A model generated the notes under the pieces. It did no database searches. It was not told the origin of the DNA and saw only the letters and a list, made by a program, of their open reading frames with translations. The position numbers were made by a program, and so were the translations under genes. A stretch of DNA of 64,000 nucleotides from Isoetes taiwanensis (lineage: Eukaryota > Streptophyta > Lycopodiopsida > Isoetales > Isoetaceae), in contig JAJEKV010000049.1 of NCBI GenBank assembly GCA_021234155.1, forward strand, positions 8,898,036-8,962,035, in the 5' to 3' direction. Positions 22,341 through 34,235 of the stretch are shown here, in pieces. Positions within the stretch are counted from its first letter, which is position 1, and every line of letters starts with the position of its first letter.

Positions 22341-22434
22341 GCAGAGGAAGAGAACCTGTCATGTGCAGGCAAATTACTAGCCTCCTTCTCAATAGCTTCA
22401 CATAAATTGGAATAAATGCGCAGTACAATGGCCT

Positions 22435-23967
22435 TTGGAAGAACCACATCCCACATGCTTGACAATCCTACCATGGAAAATAATTCTAGAGGGTGAGCAT
22501 TCCAACCTATTAGGTGTTCCAGTGGGCATCAATATCGCTAAGGCACAAATATGGGACGAAATACTACTAGGCCTTCAGAAACACTTAAATTGGTGGAAGG
22601 TGGCAAAGCTATCACTTGCAGGTCGGATTACAGTTGCAAAACATGTGCTAAGCAATACTCATGTCTACACGTCATCAATTTTACTAGCCCCAAAGGAGAA
22701 GGCACAAGAATTAGAAGGGCTAATCCGCAACTTTGTCTGGGGAGGGAATGAAGAAGGGGCAGTGGTCAAAATCGCCTGGTGGAAGTGCAAGAGAGATAAG
22801 ACAGAAGGAGGAATAGGAATGGTTGACATATCATTACAGAGCAAAGTATTAATAGCCAAATTCATATGGAAGATCCTACAGAAAGAGGTGAAGTCTCCAG
22901 GTATGCATCTCATCAACCAGACTCTATTAGTGTCATGTAAGCATAGTAAGCCCTCCGTCAAAGTCTCACTCCCATGGTCACTCTTTTTTGATCTTAAGCC
23001 ATGTAGAGAAGCTTCTCCATTCCTGAAGGGATTAATTTCGGCTTGGGAAATCATAAAAAAACTATTTACGCTTGACATCAACAAATTTGAAGCAGAAACT
23101 TCCCCTCCATGGTGTGTACCAGTGGTTCTGCACAACAAACAGGGCCCCTTAGGTATGGTGGCTGATGCAAGGATCGTAAAGAGGTGGAAAAATTGTGGAA
23201 TAGATTCTTGTGCTCAATGGTACAATGGAGAGCAATTAGTCAGTTGGGCAGAATTTCAGGTACGTTTTGCCTTAAAGGACGCAGACAAAATAATATGGGA
23301 ATGTGTGGCCACAGTACTTCCAAACACTATAACTACAGGAGATCAAAATCCATGGGTTTTGCACCCCGCGATTTTGCCAAATAAGTTTGTGAAATCAAGT
23401 TACAGAAGCTTGAGGACTAAGGGTTTACTTCCAATACCAACCAAATGGGAACTCGTAATCACGGAGGAAAACCTCAAAAACATCTGGAGAGATGCGTGGC
23501 AGAAATATCTTCCCCCTCGGATAAATGCTTTCCTCTGGCAAGTGATACACAGGGTTCCAAGGGTCAATCAACTAGTCTCAAAATGGGACAATAACGTCAG
23601 CCCAGTATGCCCCTTGTGCGAGGCCGAACAGGAATCCATAGAACATTGTCTGGTGGAATGTGAGAAGCTGCAAGTAGTATGGGCATGGAGTCTGGATAGC
23701 TTTGAATACCCGTTAGGTACCAAAGAACTGTTGTTGGGAATCCTTCCCCTAGAATGGTGCACCACGAAGAAGGTGGCCTTTCATATAGCTAGGGCCTGGA
23801 CAATCTGGTCAATATGGAAAAGGAGAAATGCCTTGGTCTTCAATGAAAATCAAGAAGACATATCACCACATCAGCTTCTACATATAGTACTTGAAAGGCT
23901 GAAAAAATTTAGGCTAGCCTTCGAGGGTGAAGAAGAAGTAAAGGTCGAAATATGGGAACCTACCTAA
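22435..23967 (+). pseudogene. LINE ORF2: post-RT and zinc-binding C-terminus
   Basis: A 510-codon open stretch continues the same ORF2 after a frame break. GVPVGINIAKAQIWDEIL and the KLSLAGRITVAKHVLS segment are typical of plant non-LTR polyproteins after the RT. The zf-RVT region lies near the end, with PPRINAFLWQVIHRV and CPLCEAEQESIEHCLVEC. It ends at a stop about 150 bases before the A-rich tail. Confidence 0.85.
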
Positions 23968-24138
23968 GCTTACACTAGGAAGTACAAGGGAATAGTACAA
24001 GAAGGAGCCATGTAGCTATCCTCATCTCAGTTTTGCAGATGAGTTCACCACCTGCCATGTGGCTTTGTACCATTCCTTTAAAGAAAATAAAGTCTATTTT
24101 TTATCCCTCAAAAAAACAAAAAGAACATGGCATTGGAA

Positions 24139-25642
24139 AAGGACATTGAAATACAATTAAATATTTAAATGTAAAATTGTAATTGTTGGAAAAGAACATG
24201 GCAATGCAGTTGAATATGTAGATCTACTGCAATCATTTGTTTGCCACCTTGCATAATTCTTGTAGTTCTAAGCATTCTATAAATCTACCCAAAGCCTGCC
24301 AATATAGCATTCCCTCCATGCAAAGAGATCTTTGCACTGATTAAATTTACCCAAAGCCTGCCAATATAACAAATTGAGGAACGGTCAATTTCCAAGGAGA
24401 AGTTTTTAAATTCTCATTACCATTGTGCAACCTAGATTTGCTAGAGAAGGGCCATGGTTTTTAGAAAATAATGCAAGCTTGAGTACCTGATGTATAAGGA
24501 ATGGCAAAAACCATGCATATATGGGCCTTCATATTCCACTTTCATGTTATGTTGATAACCTAGACACATACAGATTCACTCTATATTACATCACATTTTG
24601 CCACCAAAGATAACAAAAGTAGTTATGCCACGGCACACTGCATCAAATTATTCTATATGGTGCTAGACTTAAATACAAGCTGTTCATATACAGGAAGTAG
24701 AAAGAACTATAAAAACTGGTAAACTCAAGGAAACTTATTGAGAATAACTTCTTCTCAGTATAAATATCCACAGTTGGAGTGAAACCTGTATTCTTCAAAG
24801 ATATCAGGATTTATTTGGGTTTTTCAGCAATCATTACATGCCTTTAATAATGCCTCTTCATGTCTCTCAATAAAATGTTGTAACTACTTCTATAAGATGT
24901 TGTAACTACTTCTGGGCAAGAAGTCCTTTTTGTATCAAGAAAAGGGCAACTTTTATACCTGATAAAAGGAGACTATAAAAATTGAACCAAGCCATAGCAC
25001 AACATGCATAGCTATAGTACATGATAATTTACAAAGCCTAGAAGCATGTCAAAAGATTGCATATGATGTCTAAATATTTCCACACCTTCTGCTTGTGAAC
25101 ACTTCCAAATTTCATAAAAACAATACATAATTTCTATCAACCAACAATTCAAAATAGGTTAATCCTAGTTGAGATATTAAGAATGCAAACCTTATGAAAA
25201 GTCATAAACACGGCATTCTGACACACTATGTTGTAAAGAATACGCTGGGTTATAAATATTTTCAAACTGGAAACAAATCTGCCAAGGATTGGTAAACAGA
25301 AGATTGCTAGATACATCTTAATCGATAATGCAGGAGAAAACACAATTTTGCAAATAAGATAACTGACCTTCATATATGTCTATGGTCACTTGTAGCCATT
25401 TTGAAATGCAGAAATTGTCCAGTACAGCTGAGTCCTTTTCACCTAAAGAACTACCCTATGGATCTGCAAACATAGTGTATAACCCTGTCTCCAATAACCA
25501 ACTCACCAAGTACTCCTTTGCTGGACCCAGTAAGTATACTGAATTTACCTTGTCCATTCACGTTTTGCCTTTGCGGATGCTTGATGTCAACAGGGTATTT
25601 ACATTTCCTACATCAAGCAATAACTCCAAGCTAACGTTTTAC
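24139..25642. other. Intergenic DNA, no gene recognised
   Basis: AT-rich sequence. Repeated segments such as CCCAAAGCCTGCCAATATA (24291 and 24350) and AAATGTTGTAACTACTTCT (24870-24910) are seen. An open frame at 25376-25648 is not recognised. Confidence 0.4.
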
Positions 25643-26824
25643 TTATAACAATGTTTAAAATGAAACGCACTTATTTAAGAAGTGCGTTTGAAAGATTCCT
25701 TCTAAAAATTTACAAAATTCTAAAATACCCCTAAAAAGGACTCTTTTACTATCTTGTGCCTATAGATTTATGAAACTGCCCATGAAAACAGACATTTTAG
25801 GAAGACTTAACATTAAGGAGAAGAACAACAAAGAAAAATATCTCATTTTAGAGGGGAAAAGAACCACTACAAAAGCCAAAGATTTATTATGGGGCAAACT
25901 CATATGAAAAAATTAGACGCTTTTGTATCTTATCCCTGTATCTTTTGTACCAACGTTTATATTGACTGTTATAGAAGACAAAAAATTTGTTATTTCACAA
26001 CCATTTTGGCTAAACGTTCTAATTGACCTTAAAAGACATTGGGAGACAGTTGAACAAACTGCTTGAATGACAAATTATTGTTTTTGCATCATATGGTATT
26101 ACAAATGGTAATACATCCACAAAATCATGCGGTTAGTTGAAGTTCCAACTGACGATGCCGTATAAATTTATACCGAGGAAACAGAAGTTGAAGTAATGAA
26201 GCTATGTGATTACATGGCCTTCTTTGTTGTTCTCGGAGATGTATTCATCATGTCTTTGGGCTTGCACAATACCAATCCACAATATAGTGATGTTGAGAAG
26301 ATAGTCAAGCTCCTTGTCAATGTTGAGAGTCTTCAGCACAATTTCATCATCTGTAGCAGTGGGCGTCACTGCACATTTCTCCACAGAGAAGTATTTGTCT
26401 ATCTTGCTTTTTTTTGTCTGTTTGCAAAGAAATATGTAAACTTTTGAGGGGTTGCTACTCCTTTCATCCCTATGGACAAACTACGTAGTTTCCTTCTCGT
26501 TGAACACCTGTGTCTCCATAACATTTTGGGGTCCTTTGCCTTTAGTAGCAGTTTTTGAGCTGCCTAAAGTGAAGTTAGCCTGTGTGTAGAGAAAAAAAAG
26601 TAAAAACAACAACGGGATTCGACTAATTTATGCTCTAATATTGCATTACAAGGTCGGAGAATTTAGAACTATTTTAGAACAATTTGAACCAAAAAACTAA
26701 GAGAACTGCATAAAATTACCCCTTGAGTGTGTTATTTCAACAGTATTAAGTTGCAAAAACCTTTGGGAGCAAGAAAGACCCCATAAGATTTTGCACGATA
26801 TAAACTTATACTCCTGGGCTACAT

Positions 26825-27052
26825 ATTTTATGTATATATATATTTATATATATCTTAGTATATATATATTCAATATATATACGTTCACATGTTTGTATAT
26901 ATAAAAAAAAAAACGGTATAAATTTATACCGCAGGAAGTCTCTCGGTATAGATTTATACCGCAAGAATTCTTTTTTTTTCGGATATATATATGTATGTAT
27001 ATATGTTATATATATTATATATATTTATATAATATACATATATATATATCTT
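26825..27052. repeat. AT microsatellite-like tract
   Basis: Runs of TATA/ATAT alternate with two of the GGTATAAATTTATACC palindromes. Strongly melting sequence inside the Mutator-like element. Confidence 0.85.
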
Positions 27053-27313
27053 TGGTATAAATTTATACCGAGAAAATTCTTGCGGTATAAATTTATACAT
27101 TGAATCCTCTTTTATGGTATAAATTTATACCGCCGAGTCCTCTTGTCAGAGTCCTACCGCCGAGTCCTTTGTCATAAATCTATACCGCCGAGTCCTCTTG
27201 TCAGATAAATCTATACCGCCGAGTCCTCTTCTTGGGTATAAATTTATACCGTCTTAAACTCTCTAGCATACTATGTCCACACATTACTATCTATTGAGGT
27301 ATAAATTTATACC
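26915..27313. repeat. Array of GGTATAAATTTATACC palindromes
   Basis: The perfect 16-base palindrome GGTATAAATTTATACC or a near form occurs at 26915, 26945, 27054, 27083, 27116, 27235 and 27299, with partial copies near 27171 and 27205 and an outlier at 26160. Several are followed by CGCCGAGTCCTCTTGTCA, repeated three times between 27131 and 27230. Spacing is irregular, so it is not a simple satellite. Confidence 0.85.
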
Positions 27314-27889
27314 ATCTTGAAATTTATTTGGAAGAAACTAAGGACTACGTAGACAAATAAATTACAAAGTCTAAAAAGGTCCGTTTGATACATACGTCGC
27401 CATCAAGCAGATACGTAAGTCTATAGCAAGTCGGAGGAGCAAATAAGAGCAAGTGTATAAGGCAAAGCGCAAGCATCTTCGACTTCAACTTCGCTGCGGT
27501 GAGGCACACTTTAAGGTGAAAACATTTGCTTCATTGAGGCAATATCAAAATGTGTTGCATTTTTGGCAATTTTGTGTTTTTTGGGCACTCTTAAACTTTG
27601 CTTTTTTTCTTCAATGTCTATTTTGTTTTGTCCTTAAAAATATTACTATTTCTCAAACCGAACTAGGGGGCCAAAAAATGGTACCAAACAAATTTGAATG
27701 GAAGCTGAGTTCAAATTTCCCTCCAAAAATGGTGCCTAAAATATTCAAATTGTCACACTTGTCACAAATATACCAAGAAAAGGGCATTTTTTGGGGAGAT
27801 TTTAGGGAATCTTTCAAAGATTCCTTTTAAAGTGCGTTTGGAGCAAATTAGTGCGTTTCATTTTAAACTTTGTTTTATAACAAAAGAAG

Positions 27890-28690
27890 AATAAACAGGG
27901 TAAAGCTTTAAAATCGCATACCTTGTAACAATTTGTCGTGTGGGCTTTATATGCTCTGCTTCAATCCCTGTTTCCCAAAGGAGGTTGGGCACAAAAACCC
28001 CCTGCACAAAACCCAAATTATTTAGATAAGACCTGGCCTTAAAAAAAATTCGAAATGAAGCCTTTAGAATAAACTCGAGACTTGAGATATGCTGCCTTCA
28101 AAATTGCAGCATGTGAATGGCTGCTAGTCCTTGGACTTGCTCTGCCAAGCAAAACCAATCATATTCATGATTTTAGGATTTAGTACGATTTTAGAATTTA
28201 GAGAAACTCAAAAGCATACACTGACCTCTTCTTGCCACAACTCTCTGAGACATCAAAAAATTAGACTCGATCCTGCATAAATTACCACCAAAACGTATTA
28301 CAATTCCTATGCTCAAGTTTTAAATTCCGCATATCCAAGCTTCCTGATTGGCATTTCCTTTGCTTTATCCAGCAAAACCTGATAAACTTCACAATTTGCA
28401 ACACCAGCAATGGGCACACGCAGGAGGTTTCGAGCTTCGGTAAGAACATTGGCAGGTCAGGTGCGGAGCGAACTAACTGCTGAAGAAGATTTCTGCAACA
28501 CGGCCGCCATGCTCTCGGAGATCCGGTGCCTATAACTTTTACTCGAGATAGTTAAGTTGGAAGAACAGGCCAGATGATGCCCTAAATCCCTAAATCGCAT
28601 AGAGCGAGAAGAGAGAGGATATTTCGACCGTCCAAATTATTAATCAAATCTTGGCCGTCAGATCTAGGGCTGGGTCCAACACTTACAGAA
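27890..28690. other. Intergenic DNA with a possible first exon on the minus strand
   Basis: The minus strand at about 28515-28325 starts MAAVLQKSSSAVSSLRT, meets one in-frame stop, and continues with RNLLRVPIAGVANCEVYQVL, which looks coding but matches no family that I can name. A plant-like 5'UTR (AAATCCCTAAATC) precedes it. It could be the 5' exon of a small, possibly organelle-targeted protein, now broken. Confidence 0.25.
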
Positions 28691-29215
28691 TAAATATAAT
28701 GTTGAGGCCTCATGGCAATAGAATTTGAAGTCCCAACTACTAGACTAATGTTGGTCATACATGAACCCATTGGGGAACCTATGACAGGTTAAGGTCCTGC
28801 ACTGGACCAAGGCGCATATAGATAATGACGCTTGTATGTGAGAAAAAACACAATTCGTGTTTACTTGAATAGTGATGCTTAACTATTTTCATTCTTTACA
28901 ATTGATTGCAAGCACACTACTAGACTAATGTAGACCACACTACTACAATTGATGTCCCAACTACTAGACTAATGTTGGTCATACCCTGACCAATGTTGAG
29001 GCCTGGTAGCAATAGAATTTGAAGTCCCAACTACTAGACTAATGTTGGTCATACCCAAACCCACTGGGGAACCTATGACAGGTTAAGGTCCTGCACTGGA
29101 CCAAGGCGCATATAATTACGCTTGTATGTGAGAAAAAATACAATTCGTCTTTACTTGAATAGTGATGCGAACTAGTTTTTCATTCTTTACAATTGATTCC
29201 AACCACACTTCACAT
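28690..29215 (-). repeat. 3' flank of receptor-kinase copy 2, tandemly duplicated
   Basis: Two copies (about 28690-28930 and 28975-29215) of the block found once at 4216-4500. Both contain ACTACTAGACTAATGTTGGTC, absent from copy 1, and differ by small indels. Confidence 0.75.
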
Positions 29216-29822
29216 GGGCACTAGTTTACTTAACCACCCCTTCTATATTACATCAGATACACATTCATCCGTGTATGGTAGTCACGAAGGTGTTGTCTTC
29301 AAATTTGAGTAGAAACAAGCTAAATATACATTTATCTAGGCATGGAGCCATACCGAATATAAGAACCGTTAGGAATGGGGGCGCTGATGCTCTGGTGAAA
29401 TTCTGTAAGGTTAGGGTATAAGATAGGCCTGGCTTCTGTTAAAGAAGGCTCAGGTGCTTCCATCTTTCCCTGTAAAATTTCAATAACCTGTGGCATAGTG
29501 GGTCAAGATCGACATTTTCCTGAATGCACCAAAGAAGCCGCATTTAAATGCCCTCTCCATCTCCTTCGCGATCGAAATCTTTGTTTAAATTGGGATCTAT
29601 AATGGCCTCCATGTCGCGGATCGACCTTGGATTTAAGCCCACGAAGGTAGATAATGCATTCCAAAGGAATAAATTGAATCAAACTGCAATACCTTCCGGC
29701 CGCCACCAGCTCAAGCAAAGACAATTCCAAAGTCGTACACATCGCATTTTTTGTGAGATTTAAATCCCTCGGCCATTCCGGTGCCACATACCCAATTGTT
29801 CCACGATTTGGGTCTTTGCCAT

Positions 29823-30078
29823 CGCTGCGTAAGATGAAATCAACAGGATGAAGCATGGCTGAACAATAAAGAATACATCATCCGTCGTGGTCCCGAATAG
29901 GGCTCGGGACCACACCCTTAAAGCATAGCACGAGGGAACCAAGGAAGAAGCGCCCAAGTGGATAATGAAGAACGTCGCTTGTGCCTCTTCATATAGTAGT
30001 TGAAGTTCAACGGTCCCGGCTATATATAGCATAGTTGTTGCAGGATCATAGATCATGGACACGTCACATATTCCAACA
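29823..30078 (-). repeat. 3' LTR of copy A
   Basis: 255-256 bp. The outer end reads CGCTGCGTAAGATG instead of TGTTGCAGAAGATG, a change centred on a CAG site. It contains the same TATATATAGC TATA-like box as the other LTRs. Confidence 0.85.
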
Positions 30079-32795
30079 CCCCCACTCAAAGAGATGCGAA
30101 AATGCAATGAAGGCTCTCTTTGAAACGAAACAAAGACTTTGCAAAGACCCCACTCAAGGTCAATTCACTTGCTTACTTGCAATAACACATATCGAAAAAC
30201 AAGAAACAAGGAATGTGCCCGGGCTTTTTTTCATTGGCGTGGCACCTCACAAATACATCGAACAAGAGAGTCCTCCACCACACACCGCGGGAACAACTTA
30301 ACAAGGGAGGAGTCCAAGCTTGGCACAAGTGAGGCCATCACCACGCCGTTCTTGGCACTGCCATCACAATCAAGATTTCACCTAGGCTGGTTGAACAGAA
30401 AATGGAGATCAATTCCCCATCACAATCAAGATTTTACCCAGGCTGGTTGAACAGAAAATGGAGATCAATTCCCCAAGCTGGTTGAACAGAAAATGGAGAT
30501 CAATTCCCCAACAGCATATATCCCTACTCAAAATGGTGCCTAACAGTAACCATATGCCAACATGTTTCCCCAGGCCATCCTTGGAACTCATGATCACTAT
30601 AATATAGGATCCTCCAGCCACATGCTGGCAGGAAGATTCAAGCACACGGAGTCCAGCCTTGGCCCCTGGCCGTTGCTGGCACTACCATCAAACATCAAAG
30701 GAGTCCAGCCTTGGCCCCAGGCCGTTGCTGGCACTACCATGAACCATCAAGAGACCAGACTTTTCTAGCATTGATTCTGCTTCTACATATTTCAAAAAGA
30801 AATCCAATCACCTTTTGCATTTGCTTCTTATACATTCCACTTGCAGCGTCTGCAAGAGCTGGAGCCATTCCAATAACAAGGGTTTTCTTTGAACTCCATT
30901 TCAGAAAAATGCCACTTTGGACTTGCAGATCCCCAACTGAATAGGCATGGAGAACTTTCTCCACAGAATTGCATTCCAAGCATGCACTGTTAGCTGCCAG
31001 GCGTATCCTGGCAAGAACACTTAAGAAACAAAAGAAAGACATTCAGACTCATATTCTAACAGTGACATTCAATTCAAAGGCTCCAGGCGTGATCAGGTCT
31101 CCACTGCCTTTTCTAGTACTTCCGTCGTACTACTAACACAAGGAATATGGTAACAATACATGCTGCAGTACGTAGATGTTAGACCAAACCATTAAGATCA
31201 TGTTTCCAAGATCTCTTCAACAAAAAAAGTGAAAGATGCTGTTGAATGTTATTCGAGCTGCATAACAGTTGCTTGCCATCACGATTGAATACCAAATAAC
31301 TGCACGTCACATACTCTTACCACATAATCAGGAACTAGATGCAAGTGACAATGTGAGATAGATCAATGATTTGTACTCCTGGCTTCTGTTTCTGTACCCA
31401 TTTAAGAAACCAGTTTCCAACCTCTTCACTGCAATCTTGAAAGCCAAACATCCTCCAAAAATTGTACATCACATGTCTGATCGAAGATTGTATGCTTCAA
31501 AATGAAATGGAATTATCACTAGCATAACGGGACGAACAGAACAAATAGTTGGATGATCCATAAATTCCACCATTCACCCAGATTTCAGCAAGGAAATCGA
31601 TGCTTTTTGACCACATAGAAGCGAGAAGTCCTTGTATGGTTCACCCTAAGAGCATATGTAACATAAAAGGTAATAGACAAGCAGATATTTCTGAAAAAAA
31701 AGAGAGGCTAAAGGATGCAAATATTTTCAACAAGGTGCAGTGCAAAGAATGGGATTAGGAAGGATAGAATGTCAAGATGAAGGAAGGGAAAAGAAAGAAA
31801 GAAGGCAGAAGAGAAAGGGCACATGAGATACACGATGGTAAAACAAGGGCAAGGCAAGAGGATTGCAGGGAGGATACAGGTCATGGCAGGCAAACCAACT
31901 TAAAAAGGTGAGTTACAGATTGAAAGGGAGAGAAAGAGAAGCGAATGGAAATCAGATGTGTAGTCTTGATAGACGAATGAAATTGGCGGCTGGCAAAATA
32001 AGAGATAGGCAATTCTTCACTGCTTCCACTGCTTCCAGAGTAAGAATACCTTTCACCTTCAACAGTTGCTGTCATGATATCAAATAAAGGTCACTTCCAA
32101 GCAAGCACAAGCAGCTTATAATGAGTATAATCTTAGCCAGAAGTCAGCAAAAGACCTTAACGAGAATTATGATGGAGTTAACTTGGGCAAGCCGTCAATA
32201 TAGGTTGGTATTCAAGATAAGCAGCAACAAGAAAAATAACAAATAGGCTGTCAAGAATAACAGATGAAGGAATGATGGTTATCAGGTAAGAAAGACAAAT
32301 TCAGAATATTAAAATAGGCAGATACCAGTAGGAAATGCAGACGAAAGGGAAACAGGGAGGATTGGATGGTTGGTAGCATGAGATAAAGGACATATAGAAG
32401 AGGAATACTTTCGAAGTACGTTTCTTTGAAGAACATGGGTATAAGGGAAAGTCCATGGCATAGGAGGAAGCAATAATGAAGGCCAGAAGATCACATGCAT
32501 TCCACTGAATCACAGAAAGCTCCTGTTGGTATTCAACGAGATGAAGAAATTGCAAGAATGCATTGTGTTTCTTGTCCTTGTCCTTGTTACAACAAGTTGA
32601 ACTGGCATGGAATAAGAAGGCGGCTGGATTAAGAGACAGTCAGAAAATCCCTAGTTCGACATCTCTAAAAATCCAAGATTTATTTCAAACGGAAATGAGA
32701 AACAAATGAGAAACGACTAGAAGATGATTTATGGGAAGGATAGCAAGAAAAGAATTTGGAAGCAGCGCTCATCGGCGTGATGTGGGCCCATAACC

Positions 32796-33050
32796 TGTTG
32801 CAGAAGATGAAATCAACAGGATGAAGCATGGCTGAACAATAAAGAATACATCATCCGTCGTGTCCCGAATAGGGCTCGGGACCACACCCTTAAAGCATAG
32901 CACAGAGGAACCAAGGAAGAAGCGCTCCAAGTGGATAATGAAGAACGTCGCTTGTGCCTCTTCATATAGTAGTTGAAGTTCAACGGTCCTGGCTATATAT
33001 AGCATAGTTGTTGCAGATCATAGATCATGGACACGTCACATATTCCAACA
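32796..33050 (-). repeat. 5' LTR of copy A
   Basis: 255 bp, with terminal TGTTGCAG and CCAACA on the plus strand (TG...CA ends). Nearly identical to the LTRs of copy B. Confidence 0.9.
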
Positions 33051-33966
33051 GCCACAACAACCCATTTCTTCATCGATCATCTTTGCCATGCCAAAATCTG
33101 AGACCTTTGCCTTGAAATTCTCTGCGAGCAGAATGTTTTGTGGCTTGATGTCTAGATGAAGCACCGGATCAGAGCATCCTTCATGCAAATAAGCCAATCC
33201 TTGTGCAGTATCAATTGCTATGTTGAGCCTGGTGCTCCAGGACAGAATTTTTAACGGGTCATCTGAAAATAGCCATTTATCCAGCGAACCATTTGGCATA
33301 AATTCGTAAACCAGAAGTTGATCTGATTTTTCGATGCAGAATCCATAGAGCCTGACCAAATTGACATGGCTGATCCCTCCCAAAATTCTGACTTCTGCTT
33401 CCAGTTCTTTCTGCCCTTGTCTGGCCCCTTCGAGTTTTTTAACAGCGACATTTCTTCCGTCTGACAATATGCCGGCAAATACTGCCCCAAATCCGCCTTC
33501 GCCCAATTTGAACCGGAACCCATTGGTGGCAATTTGGAGCTCCTTGAGCGTGAATCTATGGGGCACGCCTGGAACAGTGCTGAGAAGATCATCCTCTGCA
33601 TCTTTTGCCGGACTTCGGAGACAAATAAATAGGGAAATTCCAACGAATAGAATGACAGCCATGACGGAAGCAACTACAATAACAATGATCCATATGCGAG
33701 AGAGGGAGCTGTGCTTACTGCTTGAGAGCTGGATCTTAAGATATGCAGAATAATTTCTAGAAGAATCTGGTGAAGAAACCAGTTTAAGGCTTGTTATATT
33801 GGCCGAGACATGGAAACAGGACCGATTGGCCGGATTGATGGAATCTTCATCTACCAAACAAGAGCAATTTGACAGGCATGAAGATAAGCAATCCTCTCTG
33901 CTAGACCAATTTAATGATGCAAGGTACCTGTTAGAGAAATATGTCACATCAGCCAAACGCAGAAAC

Positions 33967-34221
33967 TGTTGGAATATGTGACGTGTCCATGATCTATGAT
34001 CTGCAACAACTATGCTATATATAGCCAGGACCGTTGAACTTCAACTACTATATGAAGAGGCACAAGCGACGTTCTTCATTATCCACTTGGAGCGCTTCTT
34101 CCTTGGTTCCTCTGTGCTATGCTTTAAGGGTGTGGTCCCGAGCCCTATTCGGGACACGACGGATGATGTATTCTTTATTGTTCAGCCATGCTTCATCCTG
34201 TTGATTTCATCTTCTGCAACA
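33967..34221 (+). repeat. 5' LTR of copy B
   Basis: 255 bp with a TATA-like box (CTATATATAGCC, about 34014-34025), likely the element promoter. Confidence 0.92.
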
Positions 34222-34235
34222 GGTTATGGGCCCAC
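34222..34235 (+). promoter_or_regulatory. Primer-binding site of the half-tRNA-iMet type
   Basis: GGTTATGGGCCCAC directly follows the 5' LTR. As I recall the plant initiator tRNA, these 14 bases are complementary to its anticodon-side region rather than its 3' CCA end. This matches the priming mode known for Drosophila copia, which uses a half tRNA-iMet. Copy A has the same site. Confidence 0.7.

Larger units (their letters stand above)
21132..24138 (+). mobile_element. 5'-truncated L1-type LINE with 20-bp target duplication
   Basis: The target duplication AAAAGAACATGGCATTGGAA is perfect at 21132-21151 and 24119-24138. The body (21152-24118) lacks ORF1 and the endonuclease domain, carries most of the reverse transcriptase and the C-terminal domain, has an AATAAA signal near 24086, and ends in an A-rich tail. 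This is target-primed insertion of a 5'-truncated copy. The perfect duplication suggests a rather young insertion even though the ORF has been broken. Confidence 0.9.
25652..27874. mobile_element. Mutator-like non-autonomous TIR element
   Basis: A perfect 9-bp duplication TTATAACAA flanks it (25643-25651 and 27875-27883). Long imperfect inverted ends share GTTTAAAATGAAACGCACT and a second block, AAGTGCGTTTGAAAGATTCC-like. Nine-base duplications and long TIRs fit Mutator-like elements. Open frames inside (26196-26447, 27453-27830) match nothing known to me and no transposase is seen. The interior carries the palindrome array described separately. Confidence 0.7.
29823..33050 (-). mobile_element. 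Non-autonomous LTR retrotransposon, copy A (minus orientation)
   Basis: About 3.2 kb, with 255-bp LTRs at 29823-30078 (3' LTR) and 32796-33050 (5' LTR). It is the reverse complement of copy B. The primer-binding site lies at 32782-32795 on the minus strand and the polypurine tract at 30079-30090. Target duplication: GCCAT (29818-29822) and GCCAC (33051-33055). No gag, protease, integrase or reverse transcriptase is recognisable. The left LTR differs from the right mainly by small changes at CHG sites, so it may be younger than it looks. Confidence 0.88.

Noticed and set aside
25865-25877. CACTACAAAAGCC as a CACTA transposon end
   Set aside because: It lies inside the Mutator-like element, has no subterminal repeats beside it and no partner end.
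1984-27313. CRISPR-like arrays (minisatellite at 1984-2070, palindrome array at 26915-27313)
   Set aside because: Plant nuclear context, irregular spacing, no unique spacers and no cas genes.
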